Shown piece by piece: positions 44,112 to 52,599 of a DNA stretch of 64,000 bases (positions are counted from its first letter, which is position 1; every line of letters starts with the position of its first letter). A program made the position numbers and the translations under genes. The notes under the pieces were generated by a model that was not told where the DNA came from, made no database searches, and worked only from the letters and a program-made list of their open reading frames with translations. This DNA comes from Pseudomonas massiliensis (GTDB lineage: Bacteria; Pseudomonadota; Gammaproteobacteria; Pseudomonadales; Pseudomonadaceae), in assembly GCF_000826105.1 (NCBI RefSeq), contig NZ_CCYK01000006.1, forward strand, positions 124,001 to 188,000. Direction: 5' to 3'.

Positions 44112-44437
44112 GCGTGTATAAGCTGGTTTGCCCTCATTGCCAGGAAAAAATGCGCATACGCACTAGCGAAGGCACCCATGTGTTCCTGCGCATCGCCTAC
44201 TTGCAATGTATGAACGAAGGCTGTGGATGGGCCTGCCGCGCCCAATTCGAAATGACCCACGAGCTCAGCCCGTCAGCGATGCCGCGTCCTGATATTCAGT
44301 TGCCAAGGGCAAGCCGCTGTCGGGCTGCCGTCCCGGAGCGCGCCGGGCCCGATGCGCGAAAGGATCGAGCCCGGACCGGTTGCGCTCCATTGGCCGAATT
44401 CCACCGGGCATCCGTGGAGACGTCCGCGCCGGACTGA
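44108..44437 (+). CDS. Ogr/Delta-type zinc-finger activator
   Basis: A 109-residue protein with the Ogr/Delta zinc finger in residues 1-50: CPHCQEKMRIRTSE, then CMNEGCGWAC, and the conserved THELSPSAMPRP. Ogr activates P2 late promoters by contacting host RNA polymerase. P2 Ogr is 72 residues; here about 50 extra Ala/Arg-rich residues follow, which may come from read-through of a degraded end. It is coupled to the preceding small gene. Confidence 0.85.
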   Translation: MSVYKLVCPHCQEKMRIRTSEGTHVFLRIAYLQCMNEGCGWACRAQFEMTHELSPSAMPRPDIQLPRASRCRAAVPERAGPDARKDRARTGCAPLAEFHRASVETSAPD

Positions 44438-44505
44438 CCCTCGTTCCAGACACCTCGCTTGAATGAACAGGATGCCAAGGCCCGTTCCTTGTGCAAGGAG
44501 GCCCC

Positions 44506-44652
44506 ATGCACGCCAGAAAGCGCCTCGGGCGCGCACTTATCGTCATCTTCGTCGAAGCGCTGGCCATGGCGAGCCTGATCTTCGTCATGGCCTACGGCGT
44601 TCCCCTGGGTGCGGAGCTGATGCGAACGCTAGAGATAGCGCCGCCCTTCTGA
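44506..44652 (+). CDS. 48-residue single-span membrane protein
   Basis: The ATG follows AAGGAGG at good spacing. The protein begins MHARKRLGRALIVIFVEALA and has one membrane helix (about residues 10-33) and a short Pro-rich end. It lies between ogr and the 206-residue unknown gene, with only 15 bp to the latter, whose own ribosome-binding site is also strong. Function unknown; prophage cargo genes of this type are often small membrane proteins. Confidence 0.55.
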   Translation: MHARKRLGRALIVIFVEALAMASLIFVMAYGVPLGAELMRTLEIAPPF

Positions 44653-44667
44653 TAAAGGAGTACACAC

Positions 44668-45288
44668 ATGCACGTTGACCTCAATAGCTGGACATTGACC
44701 TCTGCTTGCGGCGCCCCCGACAAGACGGCCTATCGGACCTGTCGGGTTACGAGTGATAGCGGAATCGTTCAGGCCATCCGGGAATGGGAAGCCAAGGTCG
44801 CCGGCTTCGAAAATGCCAAACAACGCCTCGGCCATCTGTTGCGCGGCACGCCCGTGTCCTTTACTTGGTTGCAGGGGCGCTTCATCGGCGGCATACAGTT
44901 GGTCGGCGGCGTCGAACTGGATCGCCACTGGCGCCGCGCGGACCGCTATGGCGCACGGACGTTACGCTTGCGGGCACGCATTCCCACGAACCTCAGGCTG
45001 CTGACGCCGAGCACCATTCAAGATAAGCATGAACGTCTGCTGGATATATGGCAGCAACACTGCCCGGCACGCATAGATGCCGACCCGACCTGGCAAGCCT
45101 TGGGAATCGGTCCCGGGAGCATATCGTTGTGGGGCGGCGATTTCTTCGTACAGGGGGAGCGGGCCTATGTGCGGCTGGGCTTCGAGCCTCAGCTTGATCA
45201 ACCAGGGCTGGAATGGCTTGCTGATGCCGATCCTGTCGCTCCCGAAGAATTCGCGGACTTGCATAACCAGCGGAGCGCGGCGGCTTGA
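44668..45288 (+). CDS. Hypothetical protein, prophage cargo position
   Basis: A 206-residue soluble protein starting MHVDLNSWTLTSACGAPDKT. It has no signal peptide, membrane segment or motif that I recognise. Mixed alpha/beta character and several tryptophans (FTWLQGRFIGG, SLWGGDFFVQGERAYVRLGF) suggest a folded enzyme-like or binding protein. AAGGAG seven bases before the ATG is excellent, and the frame is intact beside degraded phage genes, so it may be kept by selection. It sits between ogr and the dusA insertion site, where P2-like phages carry accessory genes. Confidence 0.65.
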   Translation: MHVDLNSWTLTSACGAPDKTAYRTCRVTSDSGIVQAIREWEAKVAGFENAKQRLGHLLRGTPVSFTWLQGRFIGGIQLVGGVELDRHWRRADRYGARTLRLRARIPTNLRLLTPSTIQDKHERLLDIWQQHCPARIDADPTWQALGIGPGSISLWGGDFFVQGERAYVRLGFEPQLDQPGLEWLADADPVAPEEFADLHNQRSAAA

Positions 45289-45527
45289 GATGGGGTCCTA
45301 CCCTGGCCTGTAGTGGAGTGCATTGAAGGCTCGGCTTTCCTGATAAACTGGGTCACCAGCTCGAAACAGCCGAACTTGGGCAGTGCACCCATAAGGGCCG
45401 TTGCTACGTTTCGCTTCCTGATCGATGCCACAAGCACTGGTAGCTTGAGGCCGGCGTCACTACGTACCAACGGCCCCTCAAAACCGGCGCAAGCGGTTTC
45501 GAATCAGCCATTACCAGACATTTCAAA

Positions 45528-46538
45528 ATGACCTCAAACCTTTCTCCAACCCCAGCCCCCACGCATCCTGCGCTCTCCCGGCGCTTTTCCGTTGCCCCCA
45601 TGATGGATTGGACTGATAGACACTGCCGGTTCTTCCTTCGCCAGCTATCACGCCACGCCCTGCTCTACACTGAAATGGTCACCACGGGCGCCTTGCTCAA
45701 CGGCGATACCGCTCGTTTTCTGCAGCATGACGCGGCCGAATACCCGCTTGCCCTACAGCTCGGCGGCAGCGTCCCGGCGGACCTGGCCGCCTGTGCCAGG
45801 CTGGCGGAGGCCGCCGGTTACAATGAAGTCAATCTTAACGTGGGCTGTCCCAGCGACCGGGTGCAGAACAACCTGATCGGCGCCTGCCTCATGGCTCACC
45901 CGGAGCTGGTCGCCGAGTGCATCGCGGCCATGCAGGATTCGGTTAGCATTCCCGTTACGGTCAAGCATCGAATAGGCATCAATGGCCGCGACAGTTACCC
46001 GCAACTCTGTGACTTCGTTGGAAAGATTGCACAAACGGGCTGCAACAGTTTCACCGTGCATGCCCGCATCGCCATCCTCGAAGGATTATCCCCCAAGGAG
46101 AACCGAGACATTCCACCGCTGCGCTACGAAGTGGTCGCGCAGCTAAAGCGGGATTTTCCGCAACTGGAGATCATCCTCAATGGCGGGATCAAGACGCTGG
46201 AAGAGTGCGCGACGCATTTGCAGACGTTCGACGGCGTAATGCTGGGCCGGGAGGCGTACCATAACCCTTACCTGCTCGCCGAGGTAGATCAGCGCCTGTT
46301 CGGCAGGGACGCACCGGTAATCAGCCGCAGCGAGGCACTGGCGCGGATGCGGCCCTACATTGCCGCCCATGTCGGCAGTGGCGGCGCCATGCACCACGTG
46401 ACCCGACACATGCTGGGTCTGGCCCAGGGCTTCCCGGGTGCCCGGCGCTTCCGCCAGCTGTTGTCGGTAGACATCCACAAGGCCGCCGACCCGCTGGCGC
46501 TGCTGGATCAAGCCGCCGCCCTGCTCGAGGGACGGTGA
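45528..46538 (+). CDS. dusA: tRNA-dihydrouridine(20/20a) synthase
   Basis: DusA reduces U20/U20a in the tRNA D-loop using FMN and NADPH. The 336-residue protein shows FSVAPMMDWTDRHCR at residue 20, the catalytic cysteine in NVGCPSDRVQ (near 103), and HARIAILEGLSPKENR (near 180), all DusA-specific. The 5' end of dusA is a known integration site for prophages and other elements, and a P2-like remnant ends just upstream. The ribosome-binding site is weak. Confidence 0.96.
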   Translation: MTSNLSPTPAPTHPALSRRFSVAPMMDWTDRHCRFFLRQLSRHALLYTEMVTTGALLNGDTARFLQHDAAEYPLALQLGGSVPADLAACARLAEAAGYNEVNLNVGCPSDRVQNNLIGACLMAHPELVAECIAAMQDSVSIPVTVKHRIGINGRDSYPQLCDFVGKIAQTGCNSFTVHARIAILEGLSPKENRDIPPLRYEVVAQLKRDFPQLEIILNGGIKTLEECATHLQTFDGVMLGREAYHNPYLLAEVDQRLFGRDAPVISRSEALARMRPYIAAHVGSGGAMHHVTRHMLGLAQGFPGARRFRQLLSVDIHKAADPLALLDQAAALLEGR

Positions 46539-46654
46539 TCCGGAACCCATGGCGGCGGTCGCACTCGAAGGGTCGTATCTTTTAGTGCCTGGGCCCGTTG
46601 AGAGGCCGTCGGCGCTGGGGTAATGTCGTCAAACCTAAAGGACAGAGAACGCTC

Positions 46655-47584
46655 ATGACTTCCAAGCTGGAACAACTGAAACAATTCACCACCATCGTGG
46701 CTGATACCGGTGACCTGGACGCCATCAAGCGCCTCAAGCCCCAGGACGCCACCACCAACCCCTCTCTGCTGCTCAAGGCCGCGAGCCTGCCGGGCTATGC
46801 CGAAGTGCTGAAGAAAACCATCAGCGAAGCCAAGGGTGATGTAGGCGTGGCCGCCGATGCGCTTTCCGTGGCAGTGGGCGGGGAAATCCTCAAGGCCATC
46901 GAGGGCCGTATTTCCACGGAAGTGGACGCGCGCCTGTCCTTCGACACCCAGGCCATGTTGAGCAAAGCCAACCACCTGATCGAACTGTATGAAAAGGCCG
47001 GCGTAAGCAAGGACCGCGTTCTGATCAAGCTCGCTTCCACCTGGGAAGGCATCCGCGCCGCCGAGCAGCTTGAGAAGGAGGGTATCCAGTGCAACCTTAC
47101 CCTGCTCTTCTCTTTCGCCCAGGCGGCCGCTTGCGCTGACGCCGGGGTATTCCTGATCTCGCCCTTCGTCGGTCGTATCTACGATTGGTACAAGAAGGCG
47201 AACAACACCGACTACACCGGTGCCGAAGACCCGGGCGTGCAGTCTGTGACGCGCATCTACAACTACTACAAGGCCAATGGCTACAACACCGTGGTCATGG
47301 GCGCCAGCTTCCGCAATACCAGCCAGATCGAACAGCTGGCGGGTTGCGATCGGCTGACCATCAGCCCTGACCTGCTGGACAAGCTCCAACAGGACCAAGG
47401 CAGCCTGGAACGCAAGCTGAACCCCGGCAACACCGGTGAGGCCAAGCTGCAATTGGACGAAGCCAAGTTCCGCTGGTTGTCCAACGAAGACGCCATGGCC
47501 ACGGAAAAGTTGGCCGAAGGCATCCGCCAGTTTGCGCGCGACCAGGAAAAGCTCGAGACGCTCATTCGCGAATACAAGGGCTAA
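46655..47584 (+). CDS. tal: Transaldolase
   Basis: Transaldolase moves dihydroxyacetone units between sugar phosphates in the non-oxidative pentose phosphate pathway. The 309-residue protein has the Schiff-base lysine in [13 protein letters not shown] (near residue 132), and [11 protein letters not shown] (near 33). GAGAA eight bases upstream of the ATG supports the start. It follows dusA by 116 bp, as in other pseudomonads. Confidence 0.96.
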   Translation: MTSKLEQLKQFTTIVADTGDLDAIKRLKPQDATTNPSLLLKAASLPGYAEVLKKTISEAKGDVGVAADALSVAVGGEILKAIEGRISTEVDARLSFDTQAMLSKANHLIELYEKAGVSKDRVLIKLASTWEGIRAAEQLEKEGIQCNLTLLFSFAQAAACADAGVFLISPFVGRIYDWYKKANNTDYTGAEDPGVQSVTRIYNYYKANGYNTVVMGASFRNTSQIEQLAGCDRLTISPDLLDKLQQDQGSLERKLNPGNTGEAKLQLDEAKFRWLSNEDAMATEKLAEGIRQFARDQEKLETLIREYKG

Positions 47585-47676
47585 GCCTACAAGGGCCGGC
47601 CGGCGGATGGGCTTGATGCTCCATTCGCCAGCCGCGCTGGTTCCTACCAGTAAACCGCCAAGGCCTGACGCTTAGG

Positions 47677-48159
47677 TCAGCTACGCTCCAGCGCGTTGAC
47701 GAGGTCATGGAAGGCTTCACGGTTGGAGTCGTTCAAGCCCATCAGGATCTTGTGGGCTTCCAGCACCTTGGAGCGTACGACGTCCTCGGATTGATCCTGC
47801 GATGGCAGGTCGGTCAGGCATTCCGGACAGGGGATGGGCCGGTCCACGATATTGAAGACCTGATCGAAACCCATGGAGCTCAGCAGCCGCGTGATGTCCT
47901 CATGGGTGGTGACCACGGTTGGCAACAGCCCGACCTTTTGCCGTGACAGAATGGACAGCTTGGCCAGCAGGCCAAGCGTGGTGCTGTCAATGCTCCGGGT
48001 CTCGGTGAGGTCGATCACGATGGCAGAGAAGTCCAGGGCGGAGAAGATCCGCTCGATGGTGGCATCCAGGGCCGAACAAAGGGTAAGGCGCACTTCCCCG
48101 ACGAACTTGAGGACAAAGGTGCCACTCTGTTCGGCGAACTGGATTCTACCGGTACTCAT
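47677..48159 (-). CDS. rssC: STAS-domain anti-sigma factor antagonist (RssC type)
   Basis: A 160-residue protein with a STAS domain (residues 1-110). The phosphorylatable serine region is TRSIDSTTLGLLAKLSIL near residue 57. Its start overlaps the stop of the PP2C regulator upstream by four bases, so the pair are coupled. In P. aeruginosa the equivalent pair (RssB and RssC/HsbA-like) links a response regulator phosphatase to a partner-switching antagonist. The conserved cysteine pair CPEC near residue 111 is an extra feature. Confidence 0.88.
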   Translation of the reverse strand: MSTGRIQFAEQSGTFVLKFVGEVRLTLCSALDATIERIFSALDFSAIVIDLTETRSIDSTTLGLLAKLSILSRQKVGLLPTVVTTHEDITRLLSSMGFDQVFNIVDRPIPCPECLTDLPSQDQSEDVVRSKVLEAHKILMGLNDSNREAFHDLVNALERS

Positions 48160-49340
48160 TCAAAATTCCTGCTAAGCACCAACATGGCGATGTCGTCCGG
48201 CATCTCTCCAAGGGTGGCCAATCCGAACTTCTGACGCAAGCCGTCCAGGCTCCCGCCCGCGGCCTTGACGATTTCCGGCAAGGCAGCTTCTTTGTCTTTG
48301 AGCGTGTCCCCAGGCAAAAGATCCAGAATGCCATCGGAGAACAGGGTAAGGCTGAAGCGCTCCGGAAGAGCGATTTCGTGGTTGCTGTAGCTTGCCTCAT
48401 CGAACAGCCCCACAGGCAGCCCACGCCCTTCCAGGTAACGCGACTGGGTGCCATCGAACAGCACGGGGAGCGGCAAGTGACCGCCGATGCTGTAGGTCAG
48501 AGCGCCACTCTGTTCGTCGATGACCCCCCCGACCATGGTCACATGCTTGCCCAGCTTGCAGTTGATCAGCCCGCGGTTGATATGCGAGAGCACATCCGAA
48601 GGCCGAAACTGCGGCATCAATCCGTTGCGCCTGGATTCGAACATCAGGCGCGTGGTCATGAATTTCAAGAGCACCGTAACGAAAGCCGACGAAGCGCCAT
48701 GCCCGGATACGTCCGCCAGATAGAAGGCCACCCGTTGCTCATCGACCCGGAAACAATCAACGAAGTCCCCAGAGAGGTACAGCGAGGGGATGATCTGGTG
48801 CTCGAACCGAAAGGCCCCCGTGACCCAGGGGTTGACCGGCAACATGTTCATCTGCACCTGGCGGCCGGCGTTCTGGTCCTCCTGGAGCAGATGCAGGCTC
48901 GCTTCCAGCTCGCGGTTGGCGGTTTCGAGCTTTTCGCGGTAGCGCTGGTTTTCCCGCATCAGCCGGGACCGGTCCAGGGCGCGATGCACGGAATGCTCCA
49001 GCACGGCCAGGTCTTCCAGGGGCTTGATCAGATAATCCGCCGCACCCAGGCGCAAGGCCTCCACCGCATCGCTCATCACCCCTGCCCCGGAGACCACGAT
49101 CACCGGCACCCCGGCACCGCGCTCGCCTATCTGGCGAATAATGTCGAGGCCACCGACCTGGGGCATGCGCAGGTCGCAGATGACCAGATCCGGCTGGGCT
49201 TGCTCGAACATCTCCAGGCCGCGCAGGCCATTGTTCGCCTGCAGGACGTGGAAGCCGCTGTCTTCGAGGTAGGCGGCAAGGCTGGCCCGCACTACATCGT
49301 CATCGTCGATTATGAGCAGCGTTGCACTGGAGTTTTGCAT
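48156..49340 (-). CDS. rssB: Response regulator with PP2C-type phosphatase output (RssB-like)
   Basis: A 394-residue protein. The receiver domain (residues 1-125) has DDDD, the phosphoacceptor in VICDLRMPQVGG (near 57) and IKPLEDL. A coiled coil follows (about 130-165), then an SpoIIE/PP2C phosphatase domain with LSGDFVDCF, LADVSGHGASSAFV, FSDGILDLLPGD and PDDIAMLVL, so metal ligands are intact. It should dephosphorylate the STAS protein encoded next. The start at 49340 was chosen for family length; it has no clear ribosome-binding site. Confidence 0.92.
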   Translation of the reverse strand: MQNSSATLLIIDDDDVVRASLAAYLEDSGFHVLQANNGLRGLEMFEQAQPDLVICDLRMPQVGGLDIIRQIGERGAGVPVIVVSGAGVMSDAVEALRLGAADYLIKPLEDLAVLEHSVHRALDRSRLMRENQRYREKLETANRELEASLHLLQEDQNAGRQVQMNMLPVNPWVTGAFRFEHQIIPSLYLSGDFVDCFRVDEQRVAFYLADVSGHGASSAFVTVLLKFMTTRLMFESRRNGLMPQFRPSDVLSHINRGLINCKLGKHVTMVGGVIDEQSGALTYSIGGHLPLPVLFDGTQSRYLEGRGLPVGLFDEASYSNHEIALPERFSLTLFSDGILDLLPGDTLKDKEAALPEIVKAAGGSLDGLRQKFGLATLGEMPDDIAMLVLSRNFE

Positions 49341-49611
49341 TTGGGCAAACGGCGCCAGAAATGGGTTGGCATCAGGAAGGCTCGGCCGGGGCAGAACGGC
49401 ATCACTGGTTTTCTTTTCTGGCCCCTCAGCTATGGTGTAGGCCAAACTGACCTGCACGGCAAATATTGGAGGTGCCTGGTAAGGCGCAGACGGTACTCCC
49501 ATCCGCCTGGGGATTCAAGCGGGCACCGATGGTCGCAAGGCCCCTTTACACCTTAATTGAGGCAGCGTTATAAAACCGTGAAAGTTTTTCCCCCCATCGA
49601 AGGAAGAGAAC

Positions 49612-49908
49612 ATGGGCCAGCTGGACCAGCAGTACAGCGAGAAACGGGATTTCATCCGCATGACCGTGGATGCGGAAGTCACGGCCACGGCGCACGGTGA
49701 GCGCATCCAGGCGGTATGCCACGACCTGTCGGGCAACGGCATCCAGTTGCGGGCCCGATGCCAATGGCAACTGGGCGACCGCGTGCAGGTGCACCTGCCC
49801 TCACACTCGAAGGACCTGGCCGACTACGACGCCATGACCGAAGTAGTACGCGTAGAGGACTTGCCCAACGGCGAGCGGATACTGGGGTTGAGCGTCATCA
49901 AGCACTGA
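49612..49908 (+). CDS. PilZ domain protein
   Basis: A 98-residue single-domain PilZ protein. The c-di-GMP-binding residues are present: RDFIR near residue 12 and DLSGNG near 38. It is therefore a probable cyclic di-GMP receptor acting on a partner protein. GGAAG upstream of the ATG at 49612. A terminator follows directly. Target unknown. Confidence 0.92.
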   Translation: MGQLDQQYSEKRDFIRMTVDAEVTATAHGERIQAVCHDLSGNGIQLRARCQWQLGDRVQVHLPSHSKDLADYDAMTEVVRVEDLPNGERILGLSVIKH

Positions 49909-49913
49909 AACGA

Positions 49914-49938
49914 AGGGGCCTGCAACGGCCCCTTTTTT
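49914..49938 (+). terminator. Rho-independent terminator after the PilZ gene
   Basis: Stem AGGGGCC (49914-49920) / GGCCCCT (49927-49933), a 6-nt loop and a T-run. It lies between convergent PilZ and mlaA genes. Confidence 0.9.
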
Positions 49939-49946
49939 GATTCAGG

Positions 49947-50648
49947 TCAGAAATCGTCCTCGACCTGCCCGTCCTTGACCTTGAACTCCCGGTTCTGCAG
50001 GTACGCATTGCGCAGGAACAGGTACTTGTCACCGTTGATCAGCTTTTCAGCAGACAGCAGGCTGGCGCGGGTATCGACAATATCGACCCCCAACAGGGTA
50101 TTGCGGGTCGGCACGTGATCGATGTAGCGGTACGGCCGGGCGTAGGTATCAGGGTACTTGCCAACAGTATCACGCACCGTGCTCGGGCCGAAGAACGGCA
50201 GCATCACATAGGGCCCGCTCGGCACGCCCCAGTACCCCAGCGTCTGCCCGAAGTCCTCGTCGCTGCGCTGCAGGCCCATGCGGGTACCCACGTCGAAAAA
50301 GCCCAGCAGGCCGAAGGTGGTATTGAAGATTATGCGCGCCGTATCCTTGCCCGCGTCCGCTGGCTTGGCCTGCAGCACATTGTTGACCAGGTTGGTGACA
50401 TCACCCACGTTGCTGAACATGTTGTGGATGCCGTCCTCGAGGAACTGCGGAGTCACCGCCTGATAGCCCTTGGCGAGGGGCTTGAGGGTGTAGGTGTCCA
50501 GCGTATCGTTGAAACGGAAGATGGCTCGGTTGACCCCTTCCCAAGGGTCCTCCTCGGCAGCCAGGCCCAGGGCGGGCACCATGGCCAGCCCGGCGGCGAG
50601 GCAAGTGCCGGCGAAACGGTGAAGCAGGGCGCTACCCTTGACACGCAT
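49947..50648 (-). CDS. mlaA: Outer-membrane phospholipid transport protein MlaA (VacJ)
   Basis: MlaA removes phospholipids from the outer leaflet of the outer membrane and passes them to MlaC. The 233-residue protein has the family core DPWEGVNRAIFRFNDTLD (near residue 33), FFGPSTVRDTVGKYPD and YRYIDHVPTRN. The signal peptide ends LGLAAEEDP without a lipobox cysteine, so unlike E. coli MlaA it appears not to be lipidated. GAGGA eight bases upstream supports the ATG at 50648. Confidence 0.93.
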   Translation of the reverse strand: MRVKGSALLHRFAGTCLAAGLAMVPALGLAAEEDPWEGVNRAIFRFNDTLDTYTLKPLAKGYQAVTPQFLEDGIHNMFSNVGDVTNLVNNVLQAKPADAGKDTARIIFNTTFGLLGFFDVGTRMGLQRSDEDFGQTLGYWGVPSGPYVMLPFFGPSTVRDTVGKYPDTYARPYRYIDHVPTRNTLLGVDIVDTRASLLSAEKLINGDKYLFLRNAYLQNREFKVKDGQVEDDF

Positions 50649-50835
50649 AATCGATTCCTCATGGATAAAGGCGTGCGACCCGCGCCCGCCCATGGCAAAA
50701 CCCGAGCAGTATAAGGCCTAAGCGGCCACCGCGCAGGCGCGCGAGCAAGGCGCTGACCTAAGCTTATGATGACAACGGGGATTTTTGACCGTTCGCCACG
50801 GTCAATGGCTGTGCTGACCTCAAAGGAGACCCCCT

Positions 50836-51099
50836 ATGCCAGCCCGCGAATTACAGAATCAACTGGCTGCGCTACGCGAAGAACTCGAGCGCAACCCGCC
50901 CGCTACGCTGGAGGAGCGCGCAGAGCTCAATGACCTGATGCAGCAGATCGAGGCGCGCATGCAGCTCGAAGATGCCACGCAAAGCGACAGTCTCGTAGAC
51001 GGAGTGAACCTGGCCGCCGAGCGTTTCGAAGTGGAGCACCCCGGCCTGGCCGGAGCGCTGCGCAACATCATGCAAACACTTGGCAATATCGGGATCTGA
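50836..51099 (+). CDS. DUF4404 family protein
   Basis: An 87-residue, mostly helical protein (LQNQLAALREELERNPPATLEERAELNDLMQQIEARMQLE) with the DUF4404 pattern, ending in LRNIMQTLGNIGI. AAAGGAG lies 12 bp before the ATG. Function unknown. It converges on queF with an 8-bp gap. Confidence 0.88.
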   Translation: MPARELQNQLAALREELERNPPATLEERAELNDLMQQIEARMQLEDATQSDSLVDGVNLAAERFEVEHPGLAGALRNIMQTLGNIGI

Positions 51100-51107
51100 A
51101 ACGCGAG

Positions 51108-51938
51108 TTACTGCCGCGCCAGTCGGCGATTGTCGAACGCGGTTTCATGGGTGCTGCGGTAAGGGTTGATGTCCAGTCCGCCGCGGCGCACATAGCGAGC
51201 GAAGACCGTCAGGCGCTCTGGTTCCAGCAACTGCAGAAGGTCCAGGAAGATGCGTTCGACGCACTGCTCGTGGAAGTCCGAATGTTCGCGAAAACTGACG
51301 ACGTAGGCCAGGAAACTGGCGTGGTCGAGCGCGGGGCCCTTGTAGGTGACGGCCAGGCTGCCCCAATCCGGCTGGCTCGTGACCGGGCAGTTGGACTTCA
51401 GCAAATGGCTATGCAGGCTTTCTTCGACAATGCGTCCAGGCTCGCAGCGCAACAATTCGGGACGCGGGTGGCTGTAGTCCTGCACTGAGATATCCAGTCC
51501 GTCCACGCACAGGCCCGGCAAGACCCCCAGCCCTTCGGCCTCGATCTCGGTCAAGGGCCGCACGCGTACCCCCACCGGCCTTCCGGCTGCCGTGGAGAGG
51601 TCGGCCTCCAGGCAAGCCTGCAAGGCGTCCACCGAAGCGAATACGGTCTGGTTCAAGGAATTCAGATAAAGCTTGAACGACTTGGACTCGATGATGTTGG
51701 GCGAGTCGGCCGGGATCGCGAACTCACCAATGGCCACGACGGGCTTGCCGGACGGCAACAGCCAGGACAGCTCATAGCAGTTCCAGAGATCCACCCCTGT
51801 ATAAGGCAGGGTGCTGGCGGTGAGGCCCAGCTCGGCCCACTTGGCAGCGCGGGGGATGGGAAACAGCAGGCTGGGCGTGTAGCTCGAAACGTACTGGCTG
51901 GCTTTGCCCAGTGGTGAATCTTCGGCAGCGGGGTGCAT
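51108..51938 (-). CDS. queF: NADPH-dependent 7-cyano-7-deazaguanine reductase
   Basis: QueF reduces preQ0 to preQ1 in queuosine synthesis. The 276-residue, two-domain (YqeK-long) form is typical of gammaproteobacteria. The E-S/L-K-S motif is [13 protein letters not shown] (near residue 84), the catalytic cysteine is in [11 protein letters not shown] (near 185), and the late [13 protein letters not shown] is present. A TAGAAT sequence about 40 bp upstream could be its -10 box. Confidence 0.96.
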   Translation of the reverse strand: MHPAAEDSPLGKASQYVSSYTPSLLFPIPRAAKWAELGLTASTLPYTGVDLWNCYELSWLLPSGKPVVAIGEFAIPADSPNIIESKSFKLYLNSLNQTVFASVDALQACLEADLSTAAGRPVGVRVRPLTEIEAEGLGVLPGLCVDGLDISVQDYSHPRPELLRCEPGRIVEESLHSHLLKSNCPVTSQPDWGSLAVTYKGPALDHASFLAYVVSFREHSDFHEQCVERIFLDLLQLLEPERLTVFARYVRRGGLDINPYRSTHETAFDNRRLARQ

Positions 51939-52129
51939 CGACAGAACCTTAGAACGGGGAAGCCACCATTCTACCCGCTGAACATGGCTGCGCCAGCCAC
52001 GTCGGCCGCCGTCAATCGAGATTTTGCATCGAGGCCATGTCGGTTCTGGACTTGTGACCTGACGGTTCGTGAACGATGCTTGCTGACTTGCAGTGCAACA
52101 TTAGTCAACCCGATCGACCGAGGCCGACC

Positions 52130-52564
52130 ATGAAAACCGTAGCGCAATTGCTCAAGCTCAAAGCCCACCAGGACGTGTTCACCATAGGCCCGGACCAGAT
52201 AGTCCTCGATGCCTTGAAGCTGATGGCGGAAAAGAACGTCGGCGCCCTGCCCGTGGTTGAAGGCGGAACCGTGGTTGGCGTCGTCAGTGAGCGAGACTAT
52301 GCGCGCAAGATGGTTCTGGCCGGGCGTTCTTCCGCCGGCACGCCTGTGCGAGCCATCATGAGCGCTCCGGTGGTAACGGTGGGGCCGAGCGAAGGCATCG
52401 AAGCCTGCATGAGCATCATGACCGAAAGCCATCTTCGTCATTTGCCGGTAGTGGAAAACGGCCAGCTACTGGGCCTGCTGTCCATCGGCGACCTGGTCAA
52501 GGAAGCCATCGCCGAGCAGGCCAGCCTGATCCGGCAGCTGGAGCAATACATTCGGGGCGAATGA
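52130..52564 (+). CDS. CBS-domain pair protein
   Basis: A 144-residue protein made of two CBS motifs: TIGPDQIVLDALKLMAEKNVGALPVV with VVGVVSERDYARKMV, then TVGPSEGIEACMSIMTESHLRHLPVVENGQLLGLLSIGDL. CBS pairs bind adenine nucleotides and often sense energy state. GAGG supports the ATG at 52130. It is a stand-alone module and its partner is unknown. Confidence 0.92.
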   Translation: MKTVAQLLKLKAHQDVFTIGPDQIVLDALKLMAEKNVGALPVVEGGTVVGVVSERDYARKMVLAGRSSAGTPVRAIMSAPVVTVGPSEGIEACMSIMTESHLRHLPVVENGQLLGLLSIGDLVKEAIAEQASLIRQLEQYIRGE

Positions 52565-52599
52565 TGCCTGCGCCCCGAGGGCGCCAGCGAAGCCGACAC

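Noticed and set aside
41660..45527. Attachment-site duplication of the dusA 5' end
   Set aside because: I looked for a second copy of the sequence encoding APMMDWTD and found none, so the attachment sites could not be placed.
45313..45531. A frame whose stop overlaps the dusA ATG
   Set aside because: The start would be GTG without a ribosome-binding site and the product has no recognisable features; the overlap is probably chance.
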